NCBI GenBank assembly: GCA_036788295.1 | Contig: DAIQNR010000009.1 | Coordinates: 1-64,000, forward strand | DNA from: JAHQVK01 sp036788295 | GTDB taxonomy: Bacteria > Myxococcota > Kuafuiibacteriia > Kuafuiibacteriales > Kuafuiibacteriaceae | DNA: 64,000 nucleotides | Reading direction: 5' to 3' | In this document: positions 29,234 through 37,264 of the stretch, one piece after another | How the letters are laid out: the number at the start of each line of letters is the position of its first letter | How positions within the stretch are numbered: the first letter of the stretch is position 1 | Notes under the pieces: generated by a model | What the model was told of the DNA's origin: nothing | The model's input: only the letters and a program-made list of their open reading frames with translations | The model's database searches: none | Made by a program: the position numbers and the translations under genes

Positions 29234-30046
29234 TCAGAGGAACGCCCAGCGGAGGCGAATGTTGCCCGAACCCACCGGGGGACCCTGGAGCCCGCCGGCC
29301 TGGCACTGCTCCTGGACCGCCGGATCGTAGTAGCTCAGCACCTCCAGCTTCACCCGTCGACCGTCCTCGAGCAGCACGACGAACACGTTCCCGGTCATCT
29401 GCACGCAGCCTGGGTAGCTCCAGAAGCTCGACAGCACCGTGGCCGGGGCGTTCGGGAGGCCGGACCCGTCGTTCACCAATTCGCAGCTCATCGGGGTGAA
29501 ATAGGCCTCCGAAGAGAAGGTGAGCGCGTCGGCGGAGACGTCGTCGAAGCTCGTCCCCGGGGGCGTTCGGGCTCCCTCGACGCAGGACGGCCCCGACACC
29601 CCGCTGTTGAGGCGGACGACGTAGCGGCGAAAGGCGATGTGCCAAGACCTGTCTTCGAACGCCTGTTCGTCCGAGATCTCCACCTTCTCGAGGCCGGACT
29701 CGGTGAAGCGGGCGTACAGGAAGCTCTGCGGGATCATGAGGCCGCCGCCCCTCGCGTCCACGTAGGTCCGCTCGCCGGGGCTCGCGCCCTCTTCGGTCAC
29801 CGTCCCTTCGGCCACGACGGCCCGAAACGACAGCTCGCCCACCGATTCGTCCTGGCACTCCGGCTCGACCGAATCGGGGCAGCGACCGGTGGCTCCGGTG
29901 TCGGCCGGACCGGCGTCGGCCAGGCCCAGGTCGGCCGGGCCGCCCAGATCGGCAGGGCCGGCGTCCCCCGGACCCATGTCCTCGTCGTCGGAGCACCCGG
30001 CGAGCACGGCCAGGCCCGAACACATTGCGAAGAGCGCGAATTTCAT
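29234..30046 (-). CDS. HmuY-family lipoprotein
   Basis: 270 residues from ATG 30046. Signal peptide with lipobox (G-L-A-V-L-A-G-C-S), followed by an acidic Asp/Ala/Gly linker (D-A-G-P-A-D-L-G repeats). The C-terminal 200 residues are beta-rich with several Cys and Y-V-V-R-L-N, S-F-W-S-Y-P-G-C and L-E-V-L-S-Y-Y, fitting HmuY-like proteins, which in Bacteroidetes bind haem. Whether this one binds haem cannot be said; no axial-His pair was identified. It lies 27 bp after the metalloprotease gene on the same strand. Confidence 0.65.
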   Translation of the reverse strand: MKFALFAMCSGLAVLAGCSDDEDMGPGDAGPADLGGPADLGLADAGPADTGATGRCPDSVEPECQDESVGELSFRAVVAEGTVTEEGASPGERTYVDARGGGLMIPQSFLYARFTESGLEKVEISDEQAFEDRSWHIAFRRYVVRLNSGVSGPSCVEGARTPPGTSFDDVSADALTFSSEAYFTPMSCELVNDGSGLPNAPATVLSSFWSYPGCVQMTGNVFVVLLEDGRRVKLEVLSYYDPAVQEQCQAGGLQGPPVGSGNIRLRWAFL

Positions 30047-30055
30047 GGGCGCAAG

Positions 30056-30082
30056 CGTGTAATTTTTGAGAATGCGTGTCAA
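30056..30082 (-). promoter_or_regulatory. possible sigma-70-type promoter upstream of the HmuY-like gene
   Basis: On the minus strand, TTGACA (30082-30077) matches the -35 consensus; TACACG (30061-30056) could be a weak -10 after a 15-bp spacer, somewhat short. The stretch is unusually A/T-rich for this genome and lies within 40 bp of ATG 30046. Confidence 0.35.
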
Positions 30083-30130
30083 CATCGGTTTTGGCCGCCG
30101 AAGCGGTCTCGATGTTTGGTGTAGCACCGA

Positions 30131-30150
30131 CCCACGCGGCGCCGCGTGGG
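30131..30150. promoter_or_regulatory. perfect 20-bp palindrome in a divergent spacer
   Basis: CCCACGCGGC followed by GCCGCGTGGG is a perfect self-complementary 20-mer. It lies in the spacer between the HmuY-like gene and the protease gene, 25 bp before ATG 30176. It may be an operator for both genes or form a hairpin in the protease leader. Confidence 0.6.
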
Positions 30151-30175
30151 TCATCTCCCCGTGGTAGGAGGCCTC

Positions 30176-31810
30176 ATGTGGTGGATGCTCTTGGGCACGG
30201 CGCTCGCGGCGCCCAACCCGCTTGCCGGTGCGCTCGACGGTGCGCTCGACGATGAAACCCACTTCGAACCGTCCCCGACGTGGTTTCGGGCCGCGGACGG
30301 ACGGTGGTGGGGCGCGACCCCGGTCGGCTCGGACGACTCGGGGCTGATAGCGGTCTCGATCACGGCCCCTCATCCCGGTCGCCGTCTCGAAGCCGAACGC
30401 GACCGCGGTCCGGGGCGCGATCCGCTCGCGCCCCCCTCGTTCTTCGCCCGCATCGGCTCCGAGGTGATCGTGGGTCTCGGGCGCCCGGTGGATCCGGCGC
30501 CGCTCGGGATCGAGCCCCTCGAGCGGCTCGCGCCTGGCCTCTTTCGAACCCGCGCGTCCGATCCGGCCGAGCGAGCGCTCGAACTCGCCGCCCGGCTCTC
30601 GCTCGTCCCCGGGGTCTACAGCGCGGAGCCGGATCTCTGGCTCGAGGTCGAGCCCCGGGACTTCGCCGTGCCGCCCGACGACCCTCGCTACCCCGGGCAG
30701 TGGTACCTCGGGCGGGTGGACATCGAGGCGGCCTGGCGGCTGCACCCTGGCGATCCGTCCACGGTGGTCGCCATCGTCGACAACGGCTGCGACCTCGAGC
30801 ACGAGGACCTCGCGTTCGACGGGCCGCCCGGCTACGACGCGGTCGACGACGACGACGATCCGAGCCACCCGGAGTCCGACGACAACAACCATGGCACCGC
30901 GTGCGCCGGGGTGGTGGCCGCTCGCGGCAACAACGGCCGGGGCATCGCCGGCGCTTGCCCCCAGTGCACCCTGCAGTGCGTGCGGCTGCTCCCGCCCCGC
31001 GGCTCGCCCGGCTTGCCTACGTCGGCCGCAGTCCGGGCCTTCGAGCACATCCGCACCACCTCGGTGGCAGTCGCTTCGAACAGCTGGGGCTACGTCGGTG
31101 ACATCCCCGTCCCGGCCCCCGTGCGGGCGGCCCTCGAGCGGTTGATGGCGGAAGGCCGAGGCGGACGGGGCACCACCGTCGTCTTCGCCGCCGGCAACTC
31201 CCGGTCCGAGATCCCGAGCCACGCCATCGCTGCCGTGCCGGGCGTGCTGACCGTGTCCGCCACCAATCTATTCGACGAGCTCGTCTCCTTCTCGAGCTTC
31301 GGCCCCGCGGTGGATCTCGCCGCCCCCGGCGGCACGGTCACCACCGACATCTCCGGGCCCCGCGGCAGCGACCCGGGGGACTACACCAGCTCCTTTGGCG
31401 GCACCTCCGCTGCCTGCCCGCTCGTCGCCGGCGTCGCCGCACTGCTCGCGTCGGCCGACCCCGCCGCGACCCCGAGCGACATTCGCGCCGCGCTGGTAGA
31501 GAGCGCCCGACCAGCCCCGTTCGCCCGTCCTGATGAGCGGGGCCACGACCAAGACTACGGCTACGGGCTCGTGAACCCGGCCGGCGCCCTCTTGCGCCTC
31601 CGCCCCGACCTCGCGCCCGAGACCCCCGAGCCGCCGGAGCCGGAAGACCCGCAGGGCCCTCGAGGGCCACCGGAGCGACCTGAAGCCCCGGACTCGACCG
31701 CGCTCGATGGGGAGGGGGGCTGCCGCCACACCGGCGCCTCCGGCTCGGGGCTCGGCCTGGCCGCGGCGTGGTGGCTGTCCCGCCGGCGTCACCGGCCGCG
31801 ACAGCTGTAG
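30176..31810 (+). CDS. subtilisin-like serine protease (S8) with MYXO-CTERM-like tail
   Basis: 544 residues from ATG 30176 (GGAGG 5 bases upstream). A signal peptide (M-W-W-M-L-L-G-T-A-L-A-A) is followed by a propeptide-like region of about 160 residues. The catalytic triad is visible: Asp in V-A-I-V-D-N-G-C-D, His in N-N-H-G-T-A-C-A-G, and Ser in G-G-T-S-A-A-C-P-L-V-A-G; the oxyanion Asn is in A-A-G-N-S. The C-terminal linker is Pro/Glu-rich (P-E-P-P-E-P-E-D) and ends G-G-C, short hydrophobic helix, R-R-R, a surface-sorting tail. Likely a secreted or surface-attached protease. Confidence 0.9.
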   Translation: MWWMLLGTALAAPNPLAGALDGALDDETHFEPSPTWFRAADGRWWGATPVGSDDSGLIAVSITAPHPGRRLEAERDRGPGRDPLAPPSFFARIGSEVIVGLGRPVDPAPLGIEPLERLAPGLFRTRASDPAERALELAARLSLVPGVYSAEPDLWLEVEPRDFAVPPDDPRYPGQWYLGRVDIEAAWRLHPGDPSTVVAIVDNGCDLEHEDLAFDGPPGYDAVDDDDDPSHPESDDNNHGTACAGVVAARGNNGRGIAGACPQCTLQCVRLLPPRGSPGLPTSAAVRAFEHIRTTSVAVASNSWGYVGDIPVPAPVRAALERLMAEGRGGRGTTVVFAAGNSRSEIPSHAIAAVPGVLTVSATNLFDELVSFSSFGPAVDLAAPGGTVTTDISGPRGSDPGDYTSSFGGTSAACPLVAGVAALLASADPAATPSDIRAALVESARPAPFARPDERGHDQDYGYGLVNPAGALLRLRPDLAPETPEPPEPEDPQGPRGPPERPEAPDSTALDGEGGCRHTGASGSGLGLAAAWWLSRRRHRPRQL

Positions 31811-31847
31811 CGATTCGCTCCAAGCCAGGTGGCGTGAATCGCTACAG
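31805..31847. repeat. 12-bp perfect inverted repeat overlapping the protease stop
   Basis: CTGTAGCGATTC (31805-31816) and GAATCGCTACAG (31836-31847) are perfect inverted copies around a 19-bp loop; the first arm contains the TAG stop of the protease gene. It can be a terminator hairpin, though no T run follows. It is also 40-80 bp upstream of the sigma-54 box, the usual place for an activator binding site. Confidence 0.7.
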
Positions 31848-31886
31848 ATACCGCGATGCGTCACCCTGTCACAGCGCCCCGCGACG

Positions 31887-31903
31887 TTGGCCCAGAGCCT
31901 GCA
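31887..31903 (+). promoter_or_regulatory. sigma-54 (-24/-12) promoter of the alcohol oxidation cluster
   Basis: TTGGCCCAGAGCCTGCA keeps the invariant GG and GC of the -24/-12 consensus at the required spacing and matches the other strong positions except three. The transcription start would be near 31913, giving a leader of about 40 bases before ATG 31956. A sigma-54 activator gene (40673) lies in the same neighbourhood. No other box of similar quality was noticed nearby. Confidence 0.65.
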
Positions 31904-31920
31904 TTGCCATCCTCTTGACA

Positions 31921-31937
31921 GGGGCCACACTGGCCCC
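31921..31937 (+). repeat. leader hairpin upstream of aldehyde dehydrogenase
   Basis: GGGGCCA, CAC, TGGCCCC: perfect 7-bp arms with a 3-base loop. It lies in the predicted 5' leader between the sigma-54 start point and the GGGAGG ribosome-binding site at about 31943. It could stabilise the transcript or affect translation. Confidence 0.55.
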
Positions 31938-31955
31938 GTCGCAGGGAGGCAAAGC

Positions 31956-33455
31956 ATGGTCTACGCAGCACCGAAACTGAACGCGCGCTATCAGAACTTC
32001 ATTGGCGGGGAGTGGGTGGAGCCCCGCCTCGGAAGATACTTCGAGAACCGGAGCCCGGTGAACGGGCAGGTGAGCTGCGAAGTCCCCCGGTCCACCGCCG
32101 AGGACATCGATCTGGCCCTCGACGCCGCCCACAAGGCGGCTCCGGCCTGGGGAAAGACCGCGCCGGCCAAGAGGGCCGACATCCTCAACAAGATCGCCGA
32201 CCGGATGGAGGCGAACCTCGAGAAGCTGGCGGTCATCGAGACCTGGGACAACGGCAAGCCGGTGCGCGAGACCCTCGCCGCCGACATCCCGCTCGCCATC
32301 GACCACTTCCGGTACTTCGCCGGCTGCATTCGCGCGCAGGAGGGTTCGCTCTCCGAGATCGACGAGCACACCGTCGCCTACCACTACCCCGAGCCGCTCG
32401 GCGTGGTCGGCCAGATCATCCCCTGGAACTTCCCGATCCTCATGGCGGCCTGGAAGCTCGCCCCCGCGCTCGCCGCCGGCAACGCGGTGGTGCTGAAGCC
32501 GGCCGAGCAGACCCCCACCGGCATCCTCGAGTTGATGAACCTGGTCGGTGACCTCATCCCGGCCGGCGTGCTGAACGTGGTGAACGGGTTCGGCCTCGAG
32601 GCCGGAAAGCCGCTCGCGTCGAGCAAGCGCATCTCGAAGATCGCCTTCACCGGTGAGACCACGACCGGGCGGCTCATCATGCAGTACGCCTCCGAGAACC
32701 TCATCCCGGTGACGCTGGAGCTCGGCGGCAAGTCCCCGAACATCTTCTTCGGTGACGTGCTGGCCCAGGACGACGACTTCCGCCAGAAGTCCCTCGAAGG
32801 GTTCGCGATGTTCGCCCTGAACCAGGGCGAGGTCTGCACCTGCCCGTCGCGGGCGCTCATCGACCGGAAGATCTACGGCCAGTTCCTCGAGATGGCGACC
32901 GAGCGGGTCAAGAACATCAAGGCCGGCCACCCCCTCGACCCGACCACGATGATCGGCGCGCAGGCCTCGACCGAGCAGCTCGAGAAGATCATGTCGTACA
33001 TCGAAATCGGCCGGAGCGAAGGCGCTCGGGTCGTGTGTGGCGGTGAGCGAGCCGAGCTCGGCGGGGACCTCGCCGGGGGCTACTACGTGCAGCCCACCAT
33101 TCTCTCCGGGAAGAACGACATGCGCGTCTTCCAGGAGGAGATCTTCGGGCCGGTGGTGGCGGTGACCGATTTCGATGGTTTCGACAACGCCATGGAGATC
33201 GCGAACCACACCTTGTTCGGTCTGGGCGCCGGGGTTTGGACCCGCGACAGCAACACCGCCTACCGGGCCGGACGGGAGATCCACGCCGGCCGGGTGTGGA
33301 CCAACTGCTACCACCTGTACCCGGCCCACGCCGCTTTCGGTGGGTACAAGCAGTCGGGCATCGGCCGCGAAAACCACAAGATGATGCTGTCGCACTACCA
33401 GCAGACCAAGAACCTGCTGGTCAGCTACGACCCGAAGCCGATGGGCTTCTTCTGA
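31956..33455 (+). CDS. aldehyde dehydrogenase (AldB/ExaC/PedI type)
   Basis: 499 residues from ATG 31956, preceded by GGGAGG; the longer frame runs over the promoter and is not coding. NAD(P)-dependent oxidation of aldehydes to acids. P-W-N-F-P near residue 155, E-L-G-G-K-S-P and the catalytic Cys in N-Q-G-E-V-C-T-C-P-S-R are the classical signatures; Q-S-G-I-G-R-E and M-G-F-F close the protein as in AldB/AcoD enzymes. It has its own sigma-54 promoter. Position directly before pedF and the quinoprotein dehydrogenase points to cytoplasmic oxidation of the aldehyde made in the periplasm, as PedI does in Pseudomonas. A strong terminator-like stem follows it. Confidence 0.93.
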   Translation: MVYAAPKLNARYQNFIGGEWVEPRLGRYFENRSPVNGQVSCEVPRSTAEDIDLALDAAHKAAPAWGKTAPAKRADILNKIADRMEANLEKLAVIETWDNGKPVRETLAADIPLAIDHFRYFAGCIRAQEGSLSEIDEHTVAYHYPEPLGVVGQIIPWNFPILMAAWKLAPALAAGNAVVLKPAEQTPTGILELMNLVGDLIPAGVLNVVNGFGLEAGKPLASSKRISKIAFTGETTTGRLIMQYASENLIPVTLELGGKSPNIFFGDVLAQDDDFRQKSLEGFAMFALNQGEVCTCPSRALIDRKIYGQFLEMATERVKNIKAGHPLDPTTMIGAQASTEQLEKIMSYIEIGRSEGARVVCGGERAELGGDLAGGYYVQPTILSGKNDMRVFQEEIFGPVVAVTDFDGFDNAMEIANHTLFGLGAGVWTRDSNTAYRAGREIHAGRVWTNCYHLYPAHAAFGGYKQSGIGRENHKMMLSHYQQTKNLLVSYDPKPMGFF

Positions 33456-33495
33456 GAGGACCTCCTCGAGGCTTCTTCTGACCGTCCTCCCTGCA

Positions 33496-33541
33496 GAGGT
33501 GGGGGTGGGCGAGGGCCCCGGCGCTCGCCCGCCCCCACCTC
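33496..33541 (+). terminator. hairpin between aldehyde dehydrogenase and cytochrome c-550 genes
   Basis: GAGGTGGGGGTGGGCGAG (33496-33513) pairs with 33524-33541 with one G-U wobble over 18 bp and a 10-base loop. TCTCTCTCG follows, not a clear T run. It is a strong stem between the two genes, so pedF may have its own promoter or receive only partial readthrough. Confidence 0.7.
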
Positions 33542-33613
33542 TCTCTCGAAGAACCCCCTGCCTCCGGCCCGTGGTCGGTGGGCGCCGGCCCGCGGGCCGA
33601 TGAAGGAACCGAC

Positions 33614-34279
33614 ATGCACAAGATCGCTCTTGGGATCGCGACGATCCTCGGCACCGCCACGCTCGCCCACGCCCATGGAGATACGGCCCCGCAGGCGGTC
33701 GAGACCGACGGCCTGCCCCAGCTCGGCGAGGACTGGCGCGCCGAGAACCCGTACCGAAATGCCCCGCCCGAGGTGTACGCCGCCGCCCTCAGGGTGGGAT
33801 CCAAGGGCTACAACACCAACTGCGCTCGTTGCCACGGGCTCGAGGCCATCTCCGGTGGGCTCGCTCCCGACCTGAGAAACCTCGAGGCCAACGACTTCGG
33901 CGACGAGTGGTTCGCGAGCCGAATCCAAAACGGCGCCACCCAAAACGGGATCTACAAGATGCCCCCCTTCAAGGACATCATCAGCCAGGAGGCGGCCTGG
34001 GCCATCCGGCTGTACCTCGAGACCCGTCCGAAGCTCGATCAGCTCGCCGAAGTGAAAGCAGACGCGCTCGAGGTGGCCCAAAAGCTCGAGACGGAGAAAG
34101 ACAAGGCCCAGTTCGCCTCCCACGCGAAGGCGCTGCGGGCGCTGTCCCAAAAAGTCAGCACCGTCTCCGGTGCGCCCAAGGCGGACACCCCGATGGATCG
34201 AGCGGCCGCGCTGATCGACGGGAGCGCGCCAAAACCCGACCGAGCCGTGGCCCTCCTCAAGGAAGAGCTCGGCAAGTAG
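33614..34279 (+). CDS. cytochrome c-550 (PedF-like)
   Basis: 221 residues from ATG 33614. Signal peptide (I-A-T-I-L-G-T-A-T-L-A-H-A). One haem site N-C-A-R-C-H-G-L-E-A-I-S-G-G at residues 70-74 and onward, followed by A-P-D-L-R and, later, M-P-P-F with the Met ligand; E-N-P-Y-R before the haem is typical of cytochrome c-550 PedF, the electron acceptor of quinoprotein alcohol dehydrogenases. The C-terminal 80 residues form a Lys/Ala-rich helical extension. It lies just upstream of the quinoprotein dehydrogenase gene and delivers its electrons to the respiratory chain. Confidence 0.85.
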   Translation: MHKIALGIATILGTATLAHAHGDTAPQAVETDGLPQLGEDWRAENPYRNAPPEVYAAALRVGSKGYNTNCARCHGLEAISGGLAPDLRNLEANDFGDEWFASRIQNGATQNGIYKMPPFKDIISQEAAWAIRLYLETRPKLDQLAEVKADALEVAQKLETEKDKAQFASHAKALRALSQKVSTVSGAPKADTPMDRAAALIDGSAPKPDRAVALLKEELGK

Positions 34280-34380
34280 CCCTTGGCTCCCGAGCGGAGC
34301 CCAACCATCGCGGCGGATGAAGCGCCGCTCGGACCCGAAGACCCGGTCCACCTGTCCATTGAACCCGAGGGAGGAATTGA

Positions 34381-36237
34381 ATGATGCCAAAGACGCTGCC
34401 CCGAACCCCGCTGCTCGCCGGCGCATGGGCGATGCTGCTCGCCCATGCGGCCGCGGCCGGAGAGTCGAAGCCGGTGACCTGGGAGGACATCCGCATCGAC
34501 CACAAGAACCCGAAGACCGTGCTCGGCTACGGGATGGGGACCAACGCCCAGCGCTACGTGGAGCTGTCGCAGATCGACACGAAGAACGTGAAGCACATGG
34601 TGCCGGCGTGGGCCTTCTCGTTCGGGGACGAGAAACAGCGGGGGCAAGAGACGCAGGCGCTCCTGCACGAAGGCGTCCTGTATGTCACCGGGTCCTACAG
34701 CCGGATGTGGGCGCTCGACGCGAAGACCGGAAAGCGCCTGTGGAAGTTCGAGGCCCGGCTCCCCGACGACATCCGCCCATGCTGCGACGTCGTGAACCGC
34801 GGCGCAGCCATCTATGGGGACAAGGTTTTCCTGGGGACGCTCGACGCCGCTGTCTACGCGCTCGACAAGGCGACGGGTAAGGTGATTTGGCGAAAGAAGT
34901 TCGGGGACCACAAGATCGGCTACACGATGACCGGCGCCCCGACCATCATCAAGGACCAGAAGACCGGGAAGATCCTGCTCATCCACGGGTCTTCCGGGGA
35001 CGAGTTCGGGGTCATCGGCAAGCTGTTCGCCCGGGACCCGGACACCGGCGAGGAGCTGTGGATGCTCCCGCTGGTCGAAGGACACATGGGAAAGCGAGGC
35101 GGCAAGGACTCCATTTCCACCGGAGACCCGAAGGCGCCGTCATGGCCGCGCACCAAGGACGGTGAGCTCGTCGAAGCCTGGCATCACGGCGGGGGCGCCC
35201 CGTGGCAGAGCGCCGTCTTCGACGAGAAGACCAACACCATCATCATCGGCTCGGGCAACCCGGCCCCCTGGAACGGCTGGGCCCGCTGGCCCGGCGACTC
35301 GCTGTACACCTCCGGTCAGGCTTACGTAGACGCGACGACCGGCCAGTTGGTAGGTTTTTACCAGCACACCCCCAACGACGCCTGGGACTTCTCCGGCAAC
35401 AACGAGATCATCCTCTTTCCCTTCAAGACGAAGGATGGAAAGACGGTCCGGGCCGGCGCCCACGCCGACCGAAACGGCTTCTTCTATGTGACCGACACCG
35501 ACGCGCTCACGAAGCGAGGAGGCACCATCAACCGGCCGAAGGCGCTGCTCGCCGCCTATCCTTTCGTGGATGGGATCACCTGGGCCGAGCGCATCGACCT
35601 CGAGACCGGGCGCCCGGTCGAGGTCCCCGGACAGCGCCCCCCGCTGCCCGAGCCGGGCGAAAAGAAGGGCAAGACGGTCCGGGTCTCTCCCCCGTTCCTC
35701 GGCGGGAAGAACTGGAACCCGATGGCCTACAGCCCCGACACCGGCCTGTTCTACATCCCGGCCAACCACTGGGAAGAGGACTACTGGACCGAAGAGGTGG
35801 TCTACAAGGCGGGCTCCGCGTACCTGGGCCAGGGTTTCCGCATCAAGCGGTCCCATGACGACCATGTGGGGGTTCTGCGGGCGCTCGACCCGCAGACCGG
35901 AAAGATCGTCTGGGAGCACAAGGAGAGCCTGCCCTTGTGGGCCGGGGCGCTGACCACGAAGGGCGGCCTCGTGTTCACCGGGACCTCGGACGGCTTCTTC
36001 AAGGCCTTCGACGCGAAGAAGGGGACCGAGCTGTGGTCGTTTCAGACCGGCTCGGGCATCGTCTCCTGCCCGATCAGCTTCGAGCTCGACGGCAAGCAAT
36101 ACGTCGGCGTCGCCTCCGGCTACGGAGCGGCGGTCCCGCTGTGGGGCGGTGACATGGCCGCGCTCACCAACACCGTGAGCCAGGGCGGGTCCTACTGGAT
36201 CTTCGAGGTCCCAACCCGCGAGCTCGCCGCCAAATGA
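34381..36237 (+). CDS. PQQ-dependent (quinoprotein) alcohol dehydrogenase, type I
   Basis: 618 residues after GGGAGGAA upstream. Signal peptide A-M-L-L-A-H-A-A-A-A. Eight-bladed propeller with tryptophan-docking repeats (A-L-D-A-K-T-G-K-R-L-W). Vicinal disulphide Cys134-Cys135 (R-P-C-C-D-V-V-N-R-G), Asn in G-N-P-A-P-W-N, and catalytic Asp336 in N-D-A-W-D-F-S-G fit MxaF/XoxF/PedE enzymes; no haem domain, so type I. Residue 338, two after the catalytic Asp, is Ser: lanthanide enzymes (XoxF, PedH) have Asp there, so a calcium enzyme is predicted. It oxidises alcohols in the periplasm; substrate unknown. ATGs at 34381 and 34384 are both possible starts. Confidence 0.93.
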   Translation: MMPKTLPRTPLLAGAWAMLLAHAAAAGESKPVTWEDIRIDHKNPKTVLGYGMGTNAQRYVELSQIDTKNVKHMVPAWAFSFGDEKQRGQETQALLHEGVLYVTGSYSRMWALDAKTGKRLWKFEARLPDDIRPCCDVVNRGAAIYGDKVFLGTLDAAVYALDKATGKVIWRKKFGDHKIGYTMTGAPTIIKDQKTGKILLIHGSSGDEFGVIGKLFARDPDTGEELWMLPLVEGHMGKRGGKDSISTGDPKAPSWPRTKDGELVEAWHHGGGAPWQSAVFDEKTNTIIIGSGNPAPWNGWARWPGDSLYTSGQAYVDATTGQLVGFYQHTPNDAWDFSGNNEIILFPFKTKDGKTVRAGAHADRNGFFYVTDTDALTKRGGTINRPKALLAAYPFVDGITWAERIDLETGRPVEVPGQRPPLPEPGEKKGKTVRVSPPFLGGKNWNPMAYSPDTGLFYIPANHWEEDYWTEEVVYKAGSAYLGQGFRIKRSHDDHVGVLRALDPQTGKIVWEHKESLPLWAGALTTKGGLVFTGTSDGFFKAFDAKKGTELWSFQTGSGIVSCPISFELDGKQYVGVASGYGAAVPLWGGDMAALTNTVSQGGSYWIFEVPTRELAAK

Positions 36238-36296
36238 CATCGCTTCGGGACGGGGCGGCCCCACCGCCGCTCCGTCCCCCGACCCCTGGAGGCCCC

Positions 36297-36890
36297 ATGC
36301 GCTCGCTCGTCCCCGCCCTCTTGCTGCTCGCCCTCTCTGCCCGTGCCCACGGCTTCGAGCTCATCGTCGACACCCCGGAGCCCAGGAAGGGGCCGCTCGT
36401 CCTCTCCGGCTGCACCCTCGGACCGAACGCGGTCTGCCCGAAGGTCAACCTCTCCCATGCCCGGCTCGCTGGTCTCGATCTGTCCGGCATCGACTTGACC
36501 GGAGCGAACCTCGACCGGGCGGACCTTCGGCGAGCGAAGCTCACCGGAGCGAAGCTCGACGGGGCGAGCCTGCGGGGGGCCCGATTGACCCGGGCGTTCC
36601 TCCACGGGGCGAGCGCGGCCGGCGCCGACTTCACCGGGGCCGACCTCGACTTCGTTCGCATGGCCGGCGCCGACTTCACCGGCGCGAACTTCACCGCGGC
36701 GTCGCTCGAGGCGGTGTGGGCGGGAAAGATCAAGATGGTGGGAGCGAACCTCGCCTCCGCAAACCTCCAGGAGGCGAAGCTCTACAACGCCGACTTCGCC
36801 GACGCCCGCCTCGAGAGCACCGTCATCAGGTTCACGATCTGGGAGGGCGTGCACATGGAGGGATGCGAGGGATGTCCGCGGGACTGGTGA
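36297..36890 (+). CDS. secreted pentapeptide-repeat protein of the quinoprotein operon
   Basis: 197 residues from ATG 36297 (TGGAGG upstream). Signal peptide (L-V-P-A-L-L-L-L-A-L-S-A-R-A). Residues about 45-180 are pentapeptide repeats A-(D/N/K)-L-x-x and A-D-F-T-G forming a right-handed beta-helix. The end has a Cys-rich patch (M-E-G-C-E-G-C-P-R-D-W). Pentapeptide-repeat proteins have been seen near quinoprotein dehydrogenase genes but their role is not defined; it may help maturation or contact with the carrier. Its stop overlaps the following gene. Confidence 0.82.
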   Translation: MRSLVPALLLLALSARAHGFELIVDTPEPRKGPLVLSGCTLGPNAVCPKVNLSHARLAGLDLSGIDLTGANLDRADLRRAKLTGAKLDGASLRGARLTRAFLHGASAAGADFTGADLDFVRMAGADFTGANFTAASLEAVWAGKIKMVGANLASANLQEAKLYNADFADARLESTVIRFTIWEGVHMEGCEGCPRDW

Positions 36891-37264
36891 TGCTGCTGCT
36901 CGTCGCCGAACCCTGCGCCCCGAAGCTCGCCCGGTGCGCGGCGCTGCTCTCTGCGTCCGAGCGGCTGTCTTGCTTCGACGCGCTGGCCCAACCGGGCTTT
37001 GTCCACTCCGGGACGGGCGCGGCCGAGGTGCCGCTCGACGTGAAGGAGCCCCAGCTCCTTCACTACGAGAGCTCCGACGTGGTCCTCGTGCTCGAGATCA
37101 TGCAGGCGCCCCAGAAGCTGATCCAGAACATCCACCTCGGCGGCCAGGGCGAGGGCTCGTTTCTCATCGACGCCCCCGGCCGATACTTCGTCCGGGTGCG
37201 GGCGAGCGGGTCCTGGCGGCTGTGGCTGGCTCCCCCTCCAAAACCATCCGGAGGTCCCCGATGA
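36872..37264 (+). CDS. small secreted unknown in quinoprotein operon
   Basis: About 130 residues. A short hydrophobic N-terminus (G-L-V-M-L-L-L-V-A) with possible cleavage, followed by several Cys (C-A-P-K-L-A-R-C and S-C-F-D-A-L) and a beta-rich C-terminus (V-V-L-V-L-E-I-M-Q and Y-F-V-R-V-R-A). Starts at 36863, 36872 or 36890 are possible; 36872 has GGAG 11 bases upstream. It overlaps the pentapeptide gene in another frame and its stop overlaps the SoxYZ-like start (ATGA), so it is firmly in the operon. I recognise no family. Confidence 0.6.
   Translation: MSAGLVMLLLVAEPCAPKLARCAALLSASERLSCFDALAQPGFVHSGTGAAEVPLDVKEPQLLHYESSDVVLVLEIMQAPQKLIQNIHLGGQGEGSFLIDAPGRYFVRVRASGSWRLWLAPPPKPSGGPR

Noticed and set aside
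34381..36237. Lanthanide-dependent XoxF/PedH-type dehydrogenase
   Set aside because: The diagnostic Asp two residues after the catalytic Asp is Ser.
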